A DNA stretch of 64,000 nt from Epiperipatus broadwayi (GCA_028023455.1 JAQFVV010006644.1:32001-96000); one strand, 5' to 3'; positions 1 to 11,693 are shown, counted from the first letter of the stretch. Made by a program: numbers and translations. The notes: generated by a model from the sequence alone, not told the origin.

Positions 1-141
1 GTCACATGATCATCATTTCTTATGCTTGCTCATAACTGTTATTAAAACAGGCAAAAGTCTTCCCATACAGTCTTCTGGCATCCATTGATTACTCTGGCTT
101 GCACTGAGTGGCACTACTGTATGGAGAGTTTTGCCTGTTTT
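1..141 (-). repeat. Palindromic hammerhead-family repeat, copy 1 (internally deleted)
   Basis: A unique tail (1-43, containing TCACATGATC) is followed by a left TIR at 44 (AAAACAGGCAAAAG...CCATACAG) that runs directly into the right arm, ending in TACTGTATGGAGAG and TTTTGCCTGTTTT. The same tail and arms occur near 51388, 52509 and 57212, which defines the family. The centre that holds the hammerhead-like core in copies 2 and 4 is missing here. Strand is assigned by the tail, which lies downstream of the hammerhead in copy 4. The window edge may cut the tail. Confidence 0.85.
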
Positions 142-1469
142 AATGGACTGTTGATGTGTATATCTATTATGATTTATAAATATATGCACTTAGACACTAT
201 TGTAAAAAAAGCTATCAATAACTAAGTATTTACTAAAGCTTAGCACTTTCAAGGGTGACATATGGTTTCTTATTTATAGCATTATGCATAGATAGGGTAT
301 TTTATTATAATAATATGACAACTTCAACTTACTTGGCTATACTTATATAGATAATATTCTAACAAATTTATTGCATAGAAACACTCTTATATTCTGAGAT
401 TAATGGCAGGATTATAAGACTAATGGGTATGTTCTATATGTGGTGACGTTATATGCACTAATATTGAAACAGTAAGGTCTGCTTTGCAGATCTTCGTTTC
501 ACCTTTTCTTACCTATTTCCTACCCTCATACCTTAGTTTGAACCCCAATCTATCATAGTGTGTCTGCAATACGCTTATATACCGAAAATCCCGCCTAATT
601 TTAAACCACGAGTACAATGCTCATATTATATATATATATAAGTCATTCCCAAATAAATAAAAGGTTATAGATTATGTATATGTTCACATAATTTTGATTT
701 ATTAAAAAGTAGGTTATATAAGTCGTAATTGCGCACACACTATGGTATGCATTTTAAAAACACATCAAAATTATAAATTGTTAAAGTTATTTTGTTTGAA
801 TCTATTTACAAATATATTACTGTCGTAATATATTTTGATTTAAAATAAAATTCATTTAGTAAATATTTGTTTAGTAAATAGATTCAAATATTACAAGTTA
901 AAAGTAAAATAATTTTCGTTTAATTTAATAAAAGTCATTCCAAATATTTCTTTAAAATAAATGAGGGACAATAGTTTAACCTTTTAACCGCTAATTATAT
1001 TATTGGTTGTATGAGGTAAAAATCAAATCTTTTAATTGGCCAACTCACAAACTGAAGACAAAGCCTATTGTTAAAACATATTCGCCTATAATATTAAATT
1101 CAACTCAGATACGTTTATAAAAAGTATATTATTAATTTTTCAGGTTATGAAGAGAATGAAAGTTCTTTCAAAAATAAATTGCTATTTATTTATTCTAAAA
1201 TATTCAATATCGGCAACATAAAAGCTATAATATAAACAAAAAGATCGACTTTTACGTTATAGAAAAGTAAATATTTCTTTTTACTACATCTTCAATATTT
1301 TTACTAAAATCTCCAATATTTTTCGAAAATAATTTTGTTTTTTTATTATTCTCTCTGAAAATAATTTTTAATTTCCATAAATATAATTTTATAATAATTT
1401 AAATCGTATTCAAAATGAAAATCTCAGCGTTTTTCTTTATTTTCTTTGATCAGGCAGTTTCTTTGTTCT
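142..1469. other. AT-rich stretch, nothing recognised
   Basis: Very AT-rich sequence with short (TA)n runs near 630 and many stops in all frames. I see no gene, RNA or clear repeat boundary. Confidence 0.6.
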
Positions 1470-1475
1470 TTCCAG

Positions 1476-1600
1476 CCAATCAGAATGTCTTTTTCGGCTG
1501 AGAGCATGCTAAGAACCAATCACAAATAATGTTCTTTCTTTGTTTAGGTTTAAATGCGTTTTTTTTTATTTTTTACTTGTAAAATAAATCGGAAGATGGC
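1476..1600 (+). promoter_or_regulatory. Candidate housekeeping-type promoter: two CCAAT boxes and an ETS/YY1-like motif
   Basis: CCAATCAG (1476-1483) and CCAATCAC (1516-1523) are two same-strand NF-Y type CCAAT boxes 40 bp apart. About 70 bp downstream lies CGGAAGATGGC (1590-1600), which combines an ETS core (CGGAAG) with the AAGATGGC core of YY1. In animals this pairing is typical of start regions of ubiquitously expressed TATA-less genes. The local sequence is slightly less AT-rich than its surroundings. That this is a promoter, and its direction, are inferred from motif order. A chance cluster is possible in 64 kb. Confidence 0.45.
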
Positions 1601-1681
1601 ACCATCTTACAGAACTTTTAAAAACGAATTCAATACGTGTTTAACGAATATTTTCGTATAAAAACTGGCTGAGTTAGAGTG

Positions 1682-1706
1682 ATGTCAGATGTCGATGAGG
1701 AGCCTC
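1682..1706 (+). CDS. Possible first coding exon (MSDVDEEP, then splice donor)
   Basis: ATG at 1682 opens MSDVDEEP and is followed by a good splice-donor match, GTAAGAG, at 1707 (phase 1). Without splicing the frame reads MSDVDEEPRKRREKG and then stops at TAA. It lies about 80 bp downstream of the CCAAT/ETS/YY1-like cluster, as a first exon would. Acidic then basic residues fit a nuclear protein, but I do not recognise the gene. Cautions: an upstream ATG at 1595 inside the YY1-like motif opens a 21-codon frame, and the donor overlaps a perfect 5-bp hairpin with a GTAA loop (1702-1715), so the segment could be structured RNA or chance. No partner exon was found. Confidence 0.25.
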
Positions 1707-1715
1707 GTAAGAGGC

Positions 1716-4634
1716 GGGAAAAGGGTTAATTAGCTAATATTATATAAGTTTTATCTAAAAACAGCAGATGTCCACTTAAGGTTTTCTTTAATTAATAAAA
1801 AGTAATTTTTAATTAAATCTAGTTTGTAATCCGAATGTCGACAGGGAAATTAACAAAAGAAATTAATTAATGTTGAATTCCTTTACACATTCCGATAGAT
1901 TTAATTACAGCTGATAAGTCCGATATATTTTTGTAATGCTCCAGGGTAGTTCTATTGTTAATGTCTACTATAAAAAGAATGGTTTTCTTTTGTTATCTAG
2001 TTAGTTTCTTCTAATGTTTCTAAGAGAAATCATTCTGAGGTCTAATGTGTCTAACCAAAATTATTGTAGTAATTTGTAAATCATGACATGACAGAGTAGA
2101 GTGCAAGAAGGCTATTTCTCTCCGAAATGGTCATATGCTTCCGTATACCATCGGAAGTTATCACATGCGGAACCCCGGAACTGCTGCTGCTGCAAAAATA
2201 TGAACATTCCAGATTTTGCTGCTGAATTATAAAACCTGCTGAACATCTACCTGCAAATGCATCTCCAGAGGTAACCTAACTTAACCCAAGAGCTCTTGTG
2301 ATTCCTAACTAACATGCTATAGCTATTTAACATTGTTTCCTTATATTTCACATAACTTCATTATGTATTTCTTTAACGTGTTTAAATATACTCAACATTT
2401 TGCTCTCTATCCTTGGGTTAATATTTTCAGTATAAAGCTTTCTTTTATTTTATTATGATAATGTGTCAGAATCGTCTTTGACTGAGTGAACTATTTCCTT
2501 TATTGAAAGTAAGACACCGCTATTAAGGCATATTTTAAATTTATAATTTTCCAATTTTATTATCTTGAAAATCACTCGTTCGAGGGCGATTCTTTTCTTT
2601 AATATAATATAATCACATAGTTTAAAATCTGCATGTTATTGATTTTAATCTACCATGAGAGTATGTGTGAGGTCAGTGATTTAAATGTGTCCCCAAATGC
2701 ATGATTGCGTATATAAATCTATACTTACTTTTCAAACCCGCAAGCATGCATTTTCCTATTTTAATTACCGTGTTCTACTTTAATTATAAAGTTCATCATT
2801 GACGTCGAGAATGTGCGGACCCTTTTAAATGAATTTTGGGGAATTTGATTGGGCATTTCTCTTAATCCGAGTAAAACCCATTTAGTATGTTTTTATATAC
2901 ACTAGTCTCGTATTGCTGGTAAATGAATTGGTTGTTGAGACCGCTTTGTTTTATTTTTCCAAGGATTCTTTACATGGCAAAGTCTGTTCTTTTCACTTAT
3001 TGCAAGTTTCCAGGCAGAGGGTGTCACAAATGACACCTCTGGGAATTAAACGCAATCATCACACAGTCACTAAGTTTCGGCTGTTCATAAAATACTTTCC
3101 TACGGGTTAATGGCGAGATGCCCTCCATAATTATTCCGGATCTTTAATATTGTTTTATTTTATATTTATTTTACAAAGCATCCGTGACTTAAACGTGTCA
3201 CACCCTCCAACTTTAATAAATTCATTATCAGCAATACTGACCTCCCAATGTAACTCTATTATTATTATTCTCAAATAAATGCCTTGATCACATTCCCACT
3301 TTGTTGCTTAGTAAGCTTTTGTCCATGCTATTCTCGAAATCAATAAATATTTTAGAACACTTAATTTTCAAATATTTTCTTAGACTTGTATAATTACTCA
3401 AAGCACCTCGCACATGTTCCTATCTCATCAAGCACATTATCGTAATGCTATTAGCCCAAGGATTAGAATATATCCCTTTGCTTTAAAACCTTTTGTCATT
3501 TATTGAAATTAATGCCAATAATTATTTAATACGCATCTCTGTCTCATATAAGCAGACAGTGGCATTATATATATAATTTATATGAATAAATTTTGTGAAA
3601 TTATTTAAAACTAAATTTGAACTCTTATTTTATTTGATTCCTATCACTGTCTCGGTCTATATATATATTTTCTGCATTTCTTTTGTAAATCCATAGACGT
3701 TAATTAGCCACTCAAACTTCTTTTAGTATAGTCTTTTGTTTCTCCCTGACCACCAGGCACCGGTCAAAGGTTATACTAGTAGTGGCATCAGATGCGTTGT
3801 CACGTAGATGGTGCTGTGAAATTTGGACTTTAGATTCGAACTTAGTATATCTAGAAGGCAACCCCTCCTAGAATGTTCAGTTTCGTGTCTGGGGTTTGAA
3901 TTCTGCAGTGTGTTAGCGAGATAGACGATTCTGACTGTTACAATATAATATTGGGTTGTTGTGAAGTGGGCAAAAGAAATGAATGAATGCTGTTACTATT
4001 TAGTTTTTTCATCTGAATTGATGTAAAATGCATGTTAAAAAATTAGCATAGATTTTTAGGAAAGGCAAATCCTATTTGTACTATAAGAATTATATAAAAG
4101 TTATCCTAAAATGATTCAAAATTTAATCCATTTTACACTGGAAAAATATAAGTGAAGTAAACTATAACAGATTGCAATTAGACAAGAAATTAAAGTCTCT
4201 CAAAAAACAAAATGCTGCAGAAGAATAAAAAAAACATATGTGAATGTAATTGTCATTTTTATATTTCATGTTGGGCTGTCATTTTTATCTAATGAAAGTA
4301 GTCAGTTATCCAAATATCATAAAACTATTGTCTTAGTATCCTTTATAGTTGTTATCACTGGAATTATTTTATTTAATATTAAGTATATGTTTTATAGTGC
4401 ATGACAGTGTTATAATGCTGGTCATTTTCTCTCTCATGCACATCTTACAATATCCTCCAATCAAATCATTGTAGAAATAATATATAACAATGAGCAATAG
4501 CAGATTCAAACAATTGAAATACTTAAACAAAAGAAATACCATGAATTAAACTAAACAATATTTAATTGATTAAATAAAAGGATAACAGTAGTTAATAATT
4601 ACTATTTGCAATTTGCTTATGAATATAAATAAAG
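1716..4634. other. AT-rich stretch with small GC-richer pockets
   Basis: Mostly AT-rich with no recognised gene. Pocket 2092-2232 is an open frame of 46 codons without an ATG at its start, containing four consecutive TGC codons and several CpGs. It looks weakly exon-like, but no splice sites frame it convincingly. Pocket 3760-3960 has, on the minus strand, a B-box-like GTTCGAATC at about 3832-3843, and on the plus strand GGGGTTTGAATTC at about 3891. Both resemble pol III B boxes of degraded SINEs, but no A box is clear. Confidence 0.4.
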
Positions 4635-5672
4635 AGTAGTTTTATAATAGCATGTTGAAACCACCTGAGGGCATTATTTCTATGATAACACACAAAAATA
4701 TGCTGTTTAGGTGGCCTCCACTATCAAACATTGTATTTCTAATGTGTAAGTCTAGAAATAGTCCATTGGACATGGTGGCTGTGTCTATTGCTATGCTAAT
4801 GCACAGAAACATGATGTTTAATCTGCCAAGAAGCTATCATGTCAGCTTACAGCTCAGATTTGCGTTATGCATTTTTGATGTGCGATCACATTTCACTTTT
4901 GGGTACAGTATTGTGTGAGGGACTGGAATTCCAAATGTCAAAACTATTTTAATATTCATTAAGACCTTCTCCCCCTCTATCTCCCATGTTTTATGAATGT
5001 CTACTAACAATTACAAGCATAGTCTCATGCTTCCGTATTCCAGATTTCCTGCTCAAAAAATTCGGCATGTAGATGCAAGCACAATTTTGATCAAATCATG
5101 CTCTAAGTCACGTTTCTGTGATAACAACTGTGAGATTAATAAAATGGCTGAAATAGTAAAGTTTCCAAATGTCAAAGTTCTCTGACTGCTGGAAGCGTTA
5201 TCAAACAAAAGAGCTTGAAGCTGCATGCGTGCTGTTCCTGAAGAGCCAAAAAAGTTGGTTTTAACTGCCATATATATTTGTTTTTGTAATTACCATAAAA
5301 AATTAGTCAATCTTCGAGTTGCATTCCGTTTTGTTAAGAATTGTACCCTCCCCCCCGTTTGACTTTTTGTTGTAAATGTTACCGTTCAATGGAAATTTAT
5401 TTATTTGTAATTTTAACAAAAAAAGAGTTGATTTTGTAGAATACCAAACCGAAAATATAAGTAATGAAAAGAATAAAAAGTAACTACTCTTTAAAATTAA
5501 TTTTGATTTATGTATTTTTTTGTTAAAAGTTGATTTGATATTACTTTTAAATGTGATCAACAAACCAAAAAAAAAAAAACTCTTGCCCCCCCTCCCGGCA
5601 ACATTATATTTATTTTTGTTTACAAACAAATCACGCCCTCAGGCGGTTTCAACACGCTATTATAAAACTATC
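4635..5672. mobile_element. TIR DNA transposon with 8-bp target duplication (non-autonomous)
   Basis: Inverted ends of about 38 bp match at 4637-4674 (TAGTTTTATAATAGC, then TGTTGAAACC) and 5633-5670 in reverse complement. The direct repeat AAATAAAG flanks the unit at 4627-4634 and 5673-5680. An 8-bp duplication is characteristic of hAT and P-type cut-and-paste elements. The TIR does not show a clear hAT consensus, so the superfamily is left open. The 1,038-bp interior contains short frames at 4652-4918, 4997-5185 and 5303-5629 (minus), none resembling a transposase, so it was probably mobilised in trans. Every difference I count between the two TIRs is CG on the right versus CA on the left. 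Confidence 0.8.
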
Positions 5673-5721
5673 AAATAAAGCTACTGATTTAAAATGCACA
5701 CTCCACTAGTTTGAATTCCAA

Positions 5722-8700
5722 GATAAGTTTCAAAAATCAACACTAGAACAACCAAGCATTAAATAAAATCAAATAGCCATTGTTACAAAGTGTTTCAATT
5801 ATTTTGACCATTACAGTTTAAAAATTGCAATTTCTATCAAAAATTAAAAAAGTAAACACAAACTTTGTAGAATTATGACTCAATCAAAAAAGTCAAAATA
5901 CTTCTAGAAATCAAAATATCAAACATATTTTTAGTCAATGGCCCCCAAAATGTTAGTGCAATCATGTGACCAAAACAAAAAAATAGTTGAAATACCAGAG
6001 TATATTAATAATTAGACAATGATAGGAGGACAGGGCAAAAAAAAATGAGCAAAAATTGCATGATCAAAAAATCAAATTACTGCTGCAATAAAATATGAAA
6101 AAACAATATTTTGCATCTATTATTAGTAAAATGATAACAAAAATGTTAGCGTAATCTGTAACTAAAACAGAAAAAATTCAAAATATCAAACATTAATAAT
6201 TAAGAAATTATCAAAACAAAAAATAGCAAAAGTCATGTAATCAAAAGATTAAATTATTGCCACAATCAAATATGAAAAGTCAATATTTTGCAACTATTCT
6301 AATATAATTAACCAAAAGCCCCAATAAATTCACATAAAAGTGATTCTAACGCATTTTACTTTGAAAATATCAGTAATTATGTGTTCAATTAAACAGAATG
6401 GCAGATAAAAGAAAAATTTCATAAACTAACACAACCAGGAATGTACTTAAGCTAAAATAATATTATAATTAACTCCCAAAACTTAATAAATCCAGATAAA
6501 AAGATTCCAATTTATTATGCATAAACTAACACATTTTATTTTTAAAATATATTGGTAACCATGTGCTCAACTAAATGTAAAAATGGCAGCTGAAAGAAAA
6601 ATTGCATATACTAACATAAAAAGAAATGTGCTTAAGCCTTAAAATAAACACAATAGTGTTGATTTTTGACCAGCAAATGAACCACTTTTTATTCACAGTG
6701 AAGCATTTTACTTTTAAAATATAGGGCAGAACAAACACACGTTTGGTGATTAACCTAAAAACAGCAGTTAAAAAAATCATAAACTAAAGCATTTTAATTT
6801 TACAATTAAAAAAAGAAAATTAGTTTGTTTTTCTTACAAGAAAGTGAGTAATGTTGTGTGCCTCATTCTCATGTGTAGTTACAAACAAAAATGGAAATAA
6901 GAAAAAACTACATTTGACCTTGTGACATCATAGTAATCTCAAAGTAGCAAGGGTTCATGCTTGATCATATGGGCTCTTGTAATTTAAACTCATCTATAGA
7001 GCTATTTGTATGCTTTTCTACCTATTAACATCATAGTTACTTTTAAAATCAGGAAACATGGAAACAGATATTACCAAAAAACATTTACAGATTTACTTTC
7101 ATTTTTTAAAATTTCTAAATATGTAATTAATCTTGTTTGTTTGTCAATTAATTTTTTTTTAATGTTGTTTATTTCGTTTATTGTATCATTTCTTATTAAT
7201 TTGTAATTTTTTATATATAATAAAACTGTAAATGGTTTTTTTAAATATGTTTTTCTTGTTCATTTGTTGATTGAAAAAGTAACTTTGATGTTAATACATA
7301 CAGATTATATACATAGCTATATAAATGGGTTTAAATTTCAAGAGGCTGTAAGAAAATAGTGTATCATGTGCTCATAAGGGAATCCAGCTGCTTTGAGCTG
7401 ACTATGATATAAAAAAATCAAATGTGAACATAGCTAGCTTTTGCTCATCTCCATTTTTGTTCATAATGATTTGTGAAAATAAGGCACACAATATTACTCA
7501 CTTTTTGGTAAGAAAAAAATGATTTTTTTTGTTAATTATAAAATTAAATTGCTTTAGTTTATGAAATTTTTCTTTTAATTGCCATTCTTATGGTAACCCT
7601 CAACATATGTTCTTATTCTACCCCTTATTTAAAAATAAAATGCTTTATGAGAATACATTTTAACTAAAAGCAGTTCATTTTCTATTCAAAAATCAACACT
7701 ATTGTGTTTATTTTAAGACTTAAGCACATTTTTTTTGTGTTAGTTTATGCAATCTGTCTTTTGGCTTTCATTCATTATCATCATATTTTAAAAGTAAAAT
7801 GAATTAGTTAACATACAACAAATTCGATTTTTTTTATGTGCAGTTATGGTTTTTTTTTTTTAGCTAATTATAAAATTATTTTAGCTTAAGCAAATTTCTT
7901 CTTATGTTAGATAGACAAAATTTTTTTAGCTGCCATTCCTAAGATTTTTTCATCCATATAGTTATCACCATATTTTAAACCTAAAATGTAATCATTTACA
8001 CGCAATAAATTGAAATCTTTTTTATGTGAATTTATGCTTTTATTTGAATAATAATAATAATATTAGAATAATTGCAAAATATTGTCTTTTCATATTTGAT
8101 TGTATCAATAATTTGATCACTTGGCACCTTGATCCTTTCTAACTACCACCACTTCATTTTCTAATTATTATTATGTTTGATACTTTGATTTTTTAATATT
8201 TTAATAAAATGATTACACTAACATTTTTGTGCCATTTACTAATAATAGTTGCAAAATATTTTTATTTTTATATATATTTGATTGCAGCAGTAATTTTATC
8301 TTTTAGTCGAGTAATTTTTGCTATTGTTTTAATCCCCCAGTCATTTTCTAATTATTAATATGTGAAAAACAAAGAGCTTTGCTAATTACTCAACAAGCTT
8401 TGTGATAAATGCTTAGCAAGAGAAAGCATTTAAAATATCTCTATCAGAAACCACATCCAAACCCCATCAGTGAGGCACTAGGGTAATTTCAGACACTAGA
8501 TCTAAAAATACCAGCCCAAAGCCAGCATTTATCTAACAGTTAACCATTGAGTAGAAAATGTGAAATTCTCAGACACTTAAATGTCTTCAAGCCCAGCTAT
8601 CTAACTCAAATAGCTATATGAGGCTAAGAGATCTTCAGCCAAACCATATATTAGTAGTCTTTGCAATATAACATCAAAGCCAAGACTATAAATAGTCAAT

Positions 8701-9130
8701 AAAAATAGAGTCATATATAAAAATTGGGTCATGTGATATATGGCTCTATTTTTTATTTTTTATTGGTTAATATGGATACCTTGATTTCTTTCTAATTATT
8801 AATATGTTTGATATTTTGATTTTGTTTTCTATAATTTGACTTTTTTGTCACATGATTATGTTGTCAGACTTTTGGGGGTCATTTTCTAATTACTAATATG
8901 CTTGATATTTTGATTTCTAGACTTATTTGGGTTTTTTTAATTGAGCATGTTTCTACAAAAGTTGCATGGTTATTTTTTTAATTTTGATGGAAATTGAGGT
9001 GTTTTTTTTTACATGTAATGGTCAAAATGATTAGAACACTTTGTAAAATCGGCAACTGATATTATCTGACTTTCTTTAGTATTTGATTGAGTCAGTGATG
9101 GTTTTGGGACTCCTCTTAGAAATCAAAATG
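5722..9130. repeat. Giant degenerate inverted repeat (foldback, about 3.4 kb)
   Basis: The left arm (about 5722-7012) is the reverse complement of the right arm (about 7310-9130, minus a nested insertion), around a loop of about 300 bp. Matched landmarks: CATTTTACAAAGTG-like ends (5790 against 9045), GACCATTACA (5809 against 9010), CTAGAAATCAAAATATCA (5903 against 8905), ACTGCTGCAAT (6079 against 8285), GTGCTTAAG (6628 against 7722), TTGTGTGCCT (6855 against 7484) and CTCTTGTAATTTAAAC (6972 against 7330). Each arm also contains degenerate direct repeats of a unit of about 200-300 bp (GGCAGCTGAAAGAAAAAT then GTGCTTAAG). No protein is encoded. The arms have diverged noticeably, so the element is old. 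Confidence 0.8.
8364..8788 (+). mobile_element. Repeat D nested in the giant inverted repeat
   Basis: This block has no counterpart in the left arm of the surrounding inverted repeat, so it is a later insertion. Its start (CAAAGAGCTTTGC at 8370, then CTCAACAAGC) and end (GGGTCATGTGAT at 8728, then CTCTATTTT) match the two ends of the 95-bp element at 62372-62466. TTTCTAATTATTAATATGT occurs at 8345-8363 and 8789-8807, consistent with a 19-bp target duplication. Similar motifs recur in the host repeat, so that duplication is less certain. Near the end is a hairpin (AAATAGAGTCATATAT against ATATATGGCTCTATTT, 8703-8750). It has no coding capacity and is SINE-sized, but I cannot see a tRNA-like head. 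Confidence 0.65.
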
Positions 9131-9749
9131 ACAATATTGATACCAAATAATATATACACACACACAAATTTTAATTAAAAATGATTACCAAAATAATGCT
9201 ACAACAATAATTAATAATCATTCATATAGACTTTGATAAAAAGGGCTAAACTTGAATATTAATATTAAAGCTATTCTTAAGCAAATAATTAAATAGACTA
9301 ATAATTGTAAAAATATTAATCTATGTATTATTATAATAGATAATCAGTTATTTTAAAAAGTATAATGAAATTATGATTGCAAATCTTGTTTGTGTTTATA
9401 AATTTTCTATTATAAAAAGTTTATTATAAGATATATAAAATATCTATATATACAACAAAAAACATGAAAATAACAAATTTTCAATAAAAAAGCTTTTTTC
9501 GATACATATAATTTGTATCCTTTTCAATATGTCTACTCACGATTACCATAAAACATACATATAGCGAGATCTATTTATAATACAACCAACAAAAAACAAT
9601 TATTATCATCAATTATTTCATGAATACATACAATACAATATAAAAAATAAAAAATATAAAAATATATTCCTTCATTAATTATAGTATATTCATATATACT
9701 CAAAAAAAACACAAAAAACACACAAAACATTAAAATATTAACATCCTTC

Positions 9750-10016
9750 TTATTTATCTATCCAATCATCTAATTTTAGCCAATTATTAGTCAAATTAAT
9801 TGAACCCTTATAAATGTTCATACAATTATTACTATTATTTTTAATATAACTAGTTTCATATACTTTTCGCCTATTAACATTTTTCAAGTAATTTAATGCT
9901 AGTATATTTTTAGTACAATCTATTTTATGACCATATTCTAAATAATGTATAAACAAAGCAGATTTATCATCTCTCCTATTTATTGCAGCGTTATGTTCTT
10001 TAGCTCTTATTAAATA
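9750..10016 (-). pseudogene. PLE GIY-YIG endonuclease C-terminus, left copy (5'-truncated)
   Basis: The minus-strand reading contains AKEHNAAINRRDDKSALF, then HYLEYGHKID, then KVYETSYIKNNSN and NWLKLDDW before the stop at 9750. That order of basic EH segment, SALF.H, GH.I, an R..E..YIK helix and an N-rich end is the pattern seen in the C-terminal half of the GIY-YIG endonuclease of Penelope-like retroelements. The reverse transcriptase and the GIY and YIG motifs themselves are absent, so this is a fragment truncated at about 10016, where the inverted partner begins. The last 88 or so codons are intact, including the CGA arginine that is a stop in the partner copy. It has no expected function alone. 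Confidence 0.75.
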
Positions 10017-10027
10017 AATAAATAAAT

Positions 10028-10259
10028 AAATAGGAGAGATGATAAATCTGCTTTGTTTATACATTATTTAGAATATGGTCATAAAATAGATTGTAGTAAA
10101 AATATACTAGCATTAAATTACTTGAAAAATGTTAATAGGTGAAAAGTATATGAAACTAGTTATATTAAAAATAATAGTAATAATTGTATGAACATTTATA
10201 AGGGTTCAATTAATTTGACTAATAATTGGCTAAAATTAGATGATTGGATAGATAAATAA
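10028..10259 (+). pseudogene. PLE endonuclease C-terminus, right copy (nonsense codon)
   Basis: Plus-strand partner of the 9750-10016 fragment, reading RRDDKSALFIHYLEYGHK and onward to the same terminal stop at about 10259. At 10140 the codon CGA of the left copy is TGA, a C-to-T change at a CpG that truncates the reading frame in the NRRKVYE region. One further coding difference turns a threonine codon (ACT) into serine (AGT). The 3' UTR continues to 10599. Its 5' start is at the palindrome centre, next to AATAAATAAATA. Confidence 0.75.
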
Positions 10260-10599
10260 GAAGGATGTTAATATTTTAATGTTTTGTGTGTTTTTTTGTG
10301 TGCTTTTGAGTATATATGAATATACTATAATTAATGAAGGAATATATTTTTATATTTTTTATTTTTTTATATTGTATTATATGTATTCATGAAATAATTG
10401 ATGATAATAATTGTTTTTTGTTGGTTGTATTATAAATAGATGTCGCTATATGTATGTTTTACGGTAATCGTGAGTAGACATATTGAAAAGGATACAAATT
10501 ATATGTATCGAAAAAAGCTTTTTTATTGAAAATTTGTTATTTTCATGTTTTTTGTTGTATATATAGATATTTTATATATCTTATAATAAACTTTTTATA

Positions 10600-11693
10600 T
10601 TTTAAAATAACAACATAAAGAAGTATTTTTATATTCTTTTTATATGGATTAAATTTTCTAATGAAAATAAATTATTTACCAGAATACAAATTATTTGATA
10701 ACTTAAACAGTCAGTCCTAATTTATAGACTTTTTTTCTTTATTTATATTTTTGTATTTAATTTAGTTTAATGATGAACACAATATTTCAGAATATAATAA
10801 TGAATATTTTATGTGATATTTTCTTACTTAATGACTTTTAATTAATATAAATTTATTAATGCTTTCAATTTCAAAATACATACTTCTAATTCTTGTTATA
10901 ATAGTATATACTCTTATAGAGAAGGCTGTTTTTGCATTACATCTAATAGGTTTGAAGACAAGCAATATTTTAAAATTTACATGTTAATCTTTGCATCATA
11001 TCCAATGGATTACTTTTAAGACGAACAGCATTTTAAAATTCTTAGACGAATGTGTGGGATATCATGCCTGTAATGTGCAGCACAACAAGATTCTTGCATC
11101 ACAACATTTATCTGACCCACTGCATAAATATTGCTGGTTTTAATTTCTTTTCTCCTCCAAAACGTTTCTCCTATTAACAGCACAAAAATCCAATCCTAAC
11201 AGAATTCAAACAATTTAGCTGCCAATTTTCTTTTTCTAATCTTTAATAATTGTTTATGAAAATAAAACGTTTGTTTTATTGTTTATGAAATGTATAATAA
11301 AATTTTAATAACAACAAAGATTAATTAATTTAATATAAAGAGATAATTTAATTGAAATACAAAACCAAACCTATTTGCAAAAAGATATTTTCAAATCTAA
11401 AGTATAAATAAATAAAAGGAAACAAGTTAAAATAATAATTTGTTTATGTTTAATCTTACAAAATAATTATAAATATATTAATGTATTTTATTTTAAAAAT
11501 AGAAAGCTTTATAAAGATATAAATTAAAATAGATCAATATAATGCATTTTCTCTATTATTATTATTACAATGTATTATTTACTCATCATCATCATAGCTT
11601 GAGAACAGGTTGTCTTTTTTACGGAAAAAAACTCTTTTATCATGAACTTTTACTAATGTAATTAAATAATTAATTCTACTTCACATATAGCTA
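10600..11693. other. AT-rich stretch, nothing recognised
   Basis: AT-rich sequence with frequent stops. I see no coding, RNA or repeat signal that I can support. Confidence 0.6.

Larger units (their letters stand above)
9411..10599. mobile_element. Head-to-head inverted pair of Penelope-like element 3' ends
   Basis: The left arm (9411-9982) and right arm (10024-10599) are near-identical reverse complements around a loop of about 41 bp, so the whole unit is a palindrome of about 1.19 kb. Each arm holds the end of a PLE open reading frame plus its 3' UTR, pointing outward. TATAAAAAGTTTATTATAAG marks both outer ends. Few mismatches separate the arms, so the structure is young or was homogenised. 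PLEs are known to produce 5'-truncated and inverted partial copies. The two copies are described separately below. Confidence 0.8.

Noticed and set aside
1690-1722. Hammerhead-like reading of GATGAGGAGCCTCGTAAGAGGC
   Set aside because: It has a good GTAA hairpin, but CUGAUGA is not intact, GAAA is displaced and no stem I or III can be drawn.
5303-5629. 108-codon minus-strand frame
   Set aside because: Phe/Lys/Ser-rich low complexity inside the TIR element, with homopolymers and no transposase motif.
5690-9150. Target duplication for the giant foldback
   Set aside because: No convincing direct repeat at its ends, and the boundaries fade gradually.
10440-10520. Hammerhead in the 3' UTR of the 9.4-10.6 kb PLE
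   Set aside because: I looked for CUGANGA and GAAAC in order on both strands and did not find a foldable core.
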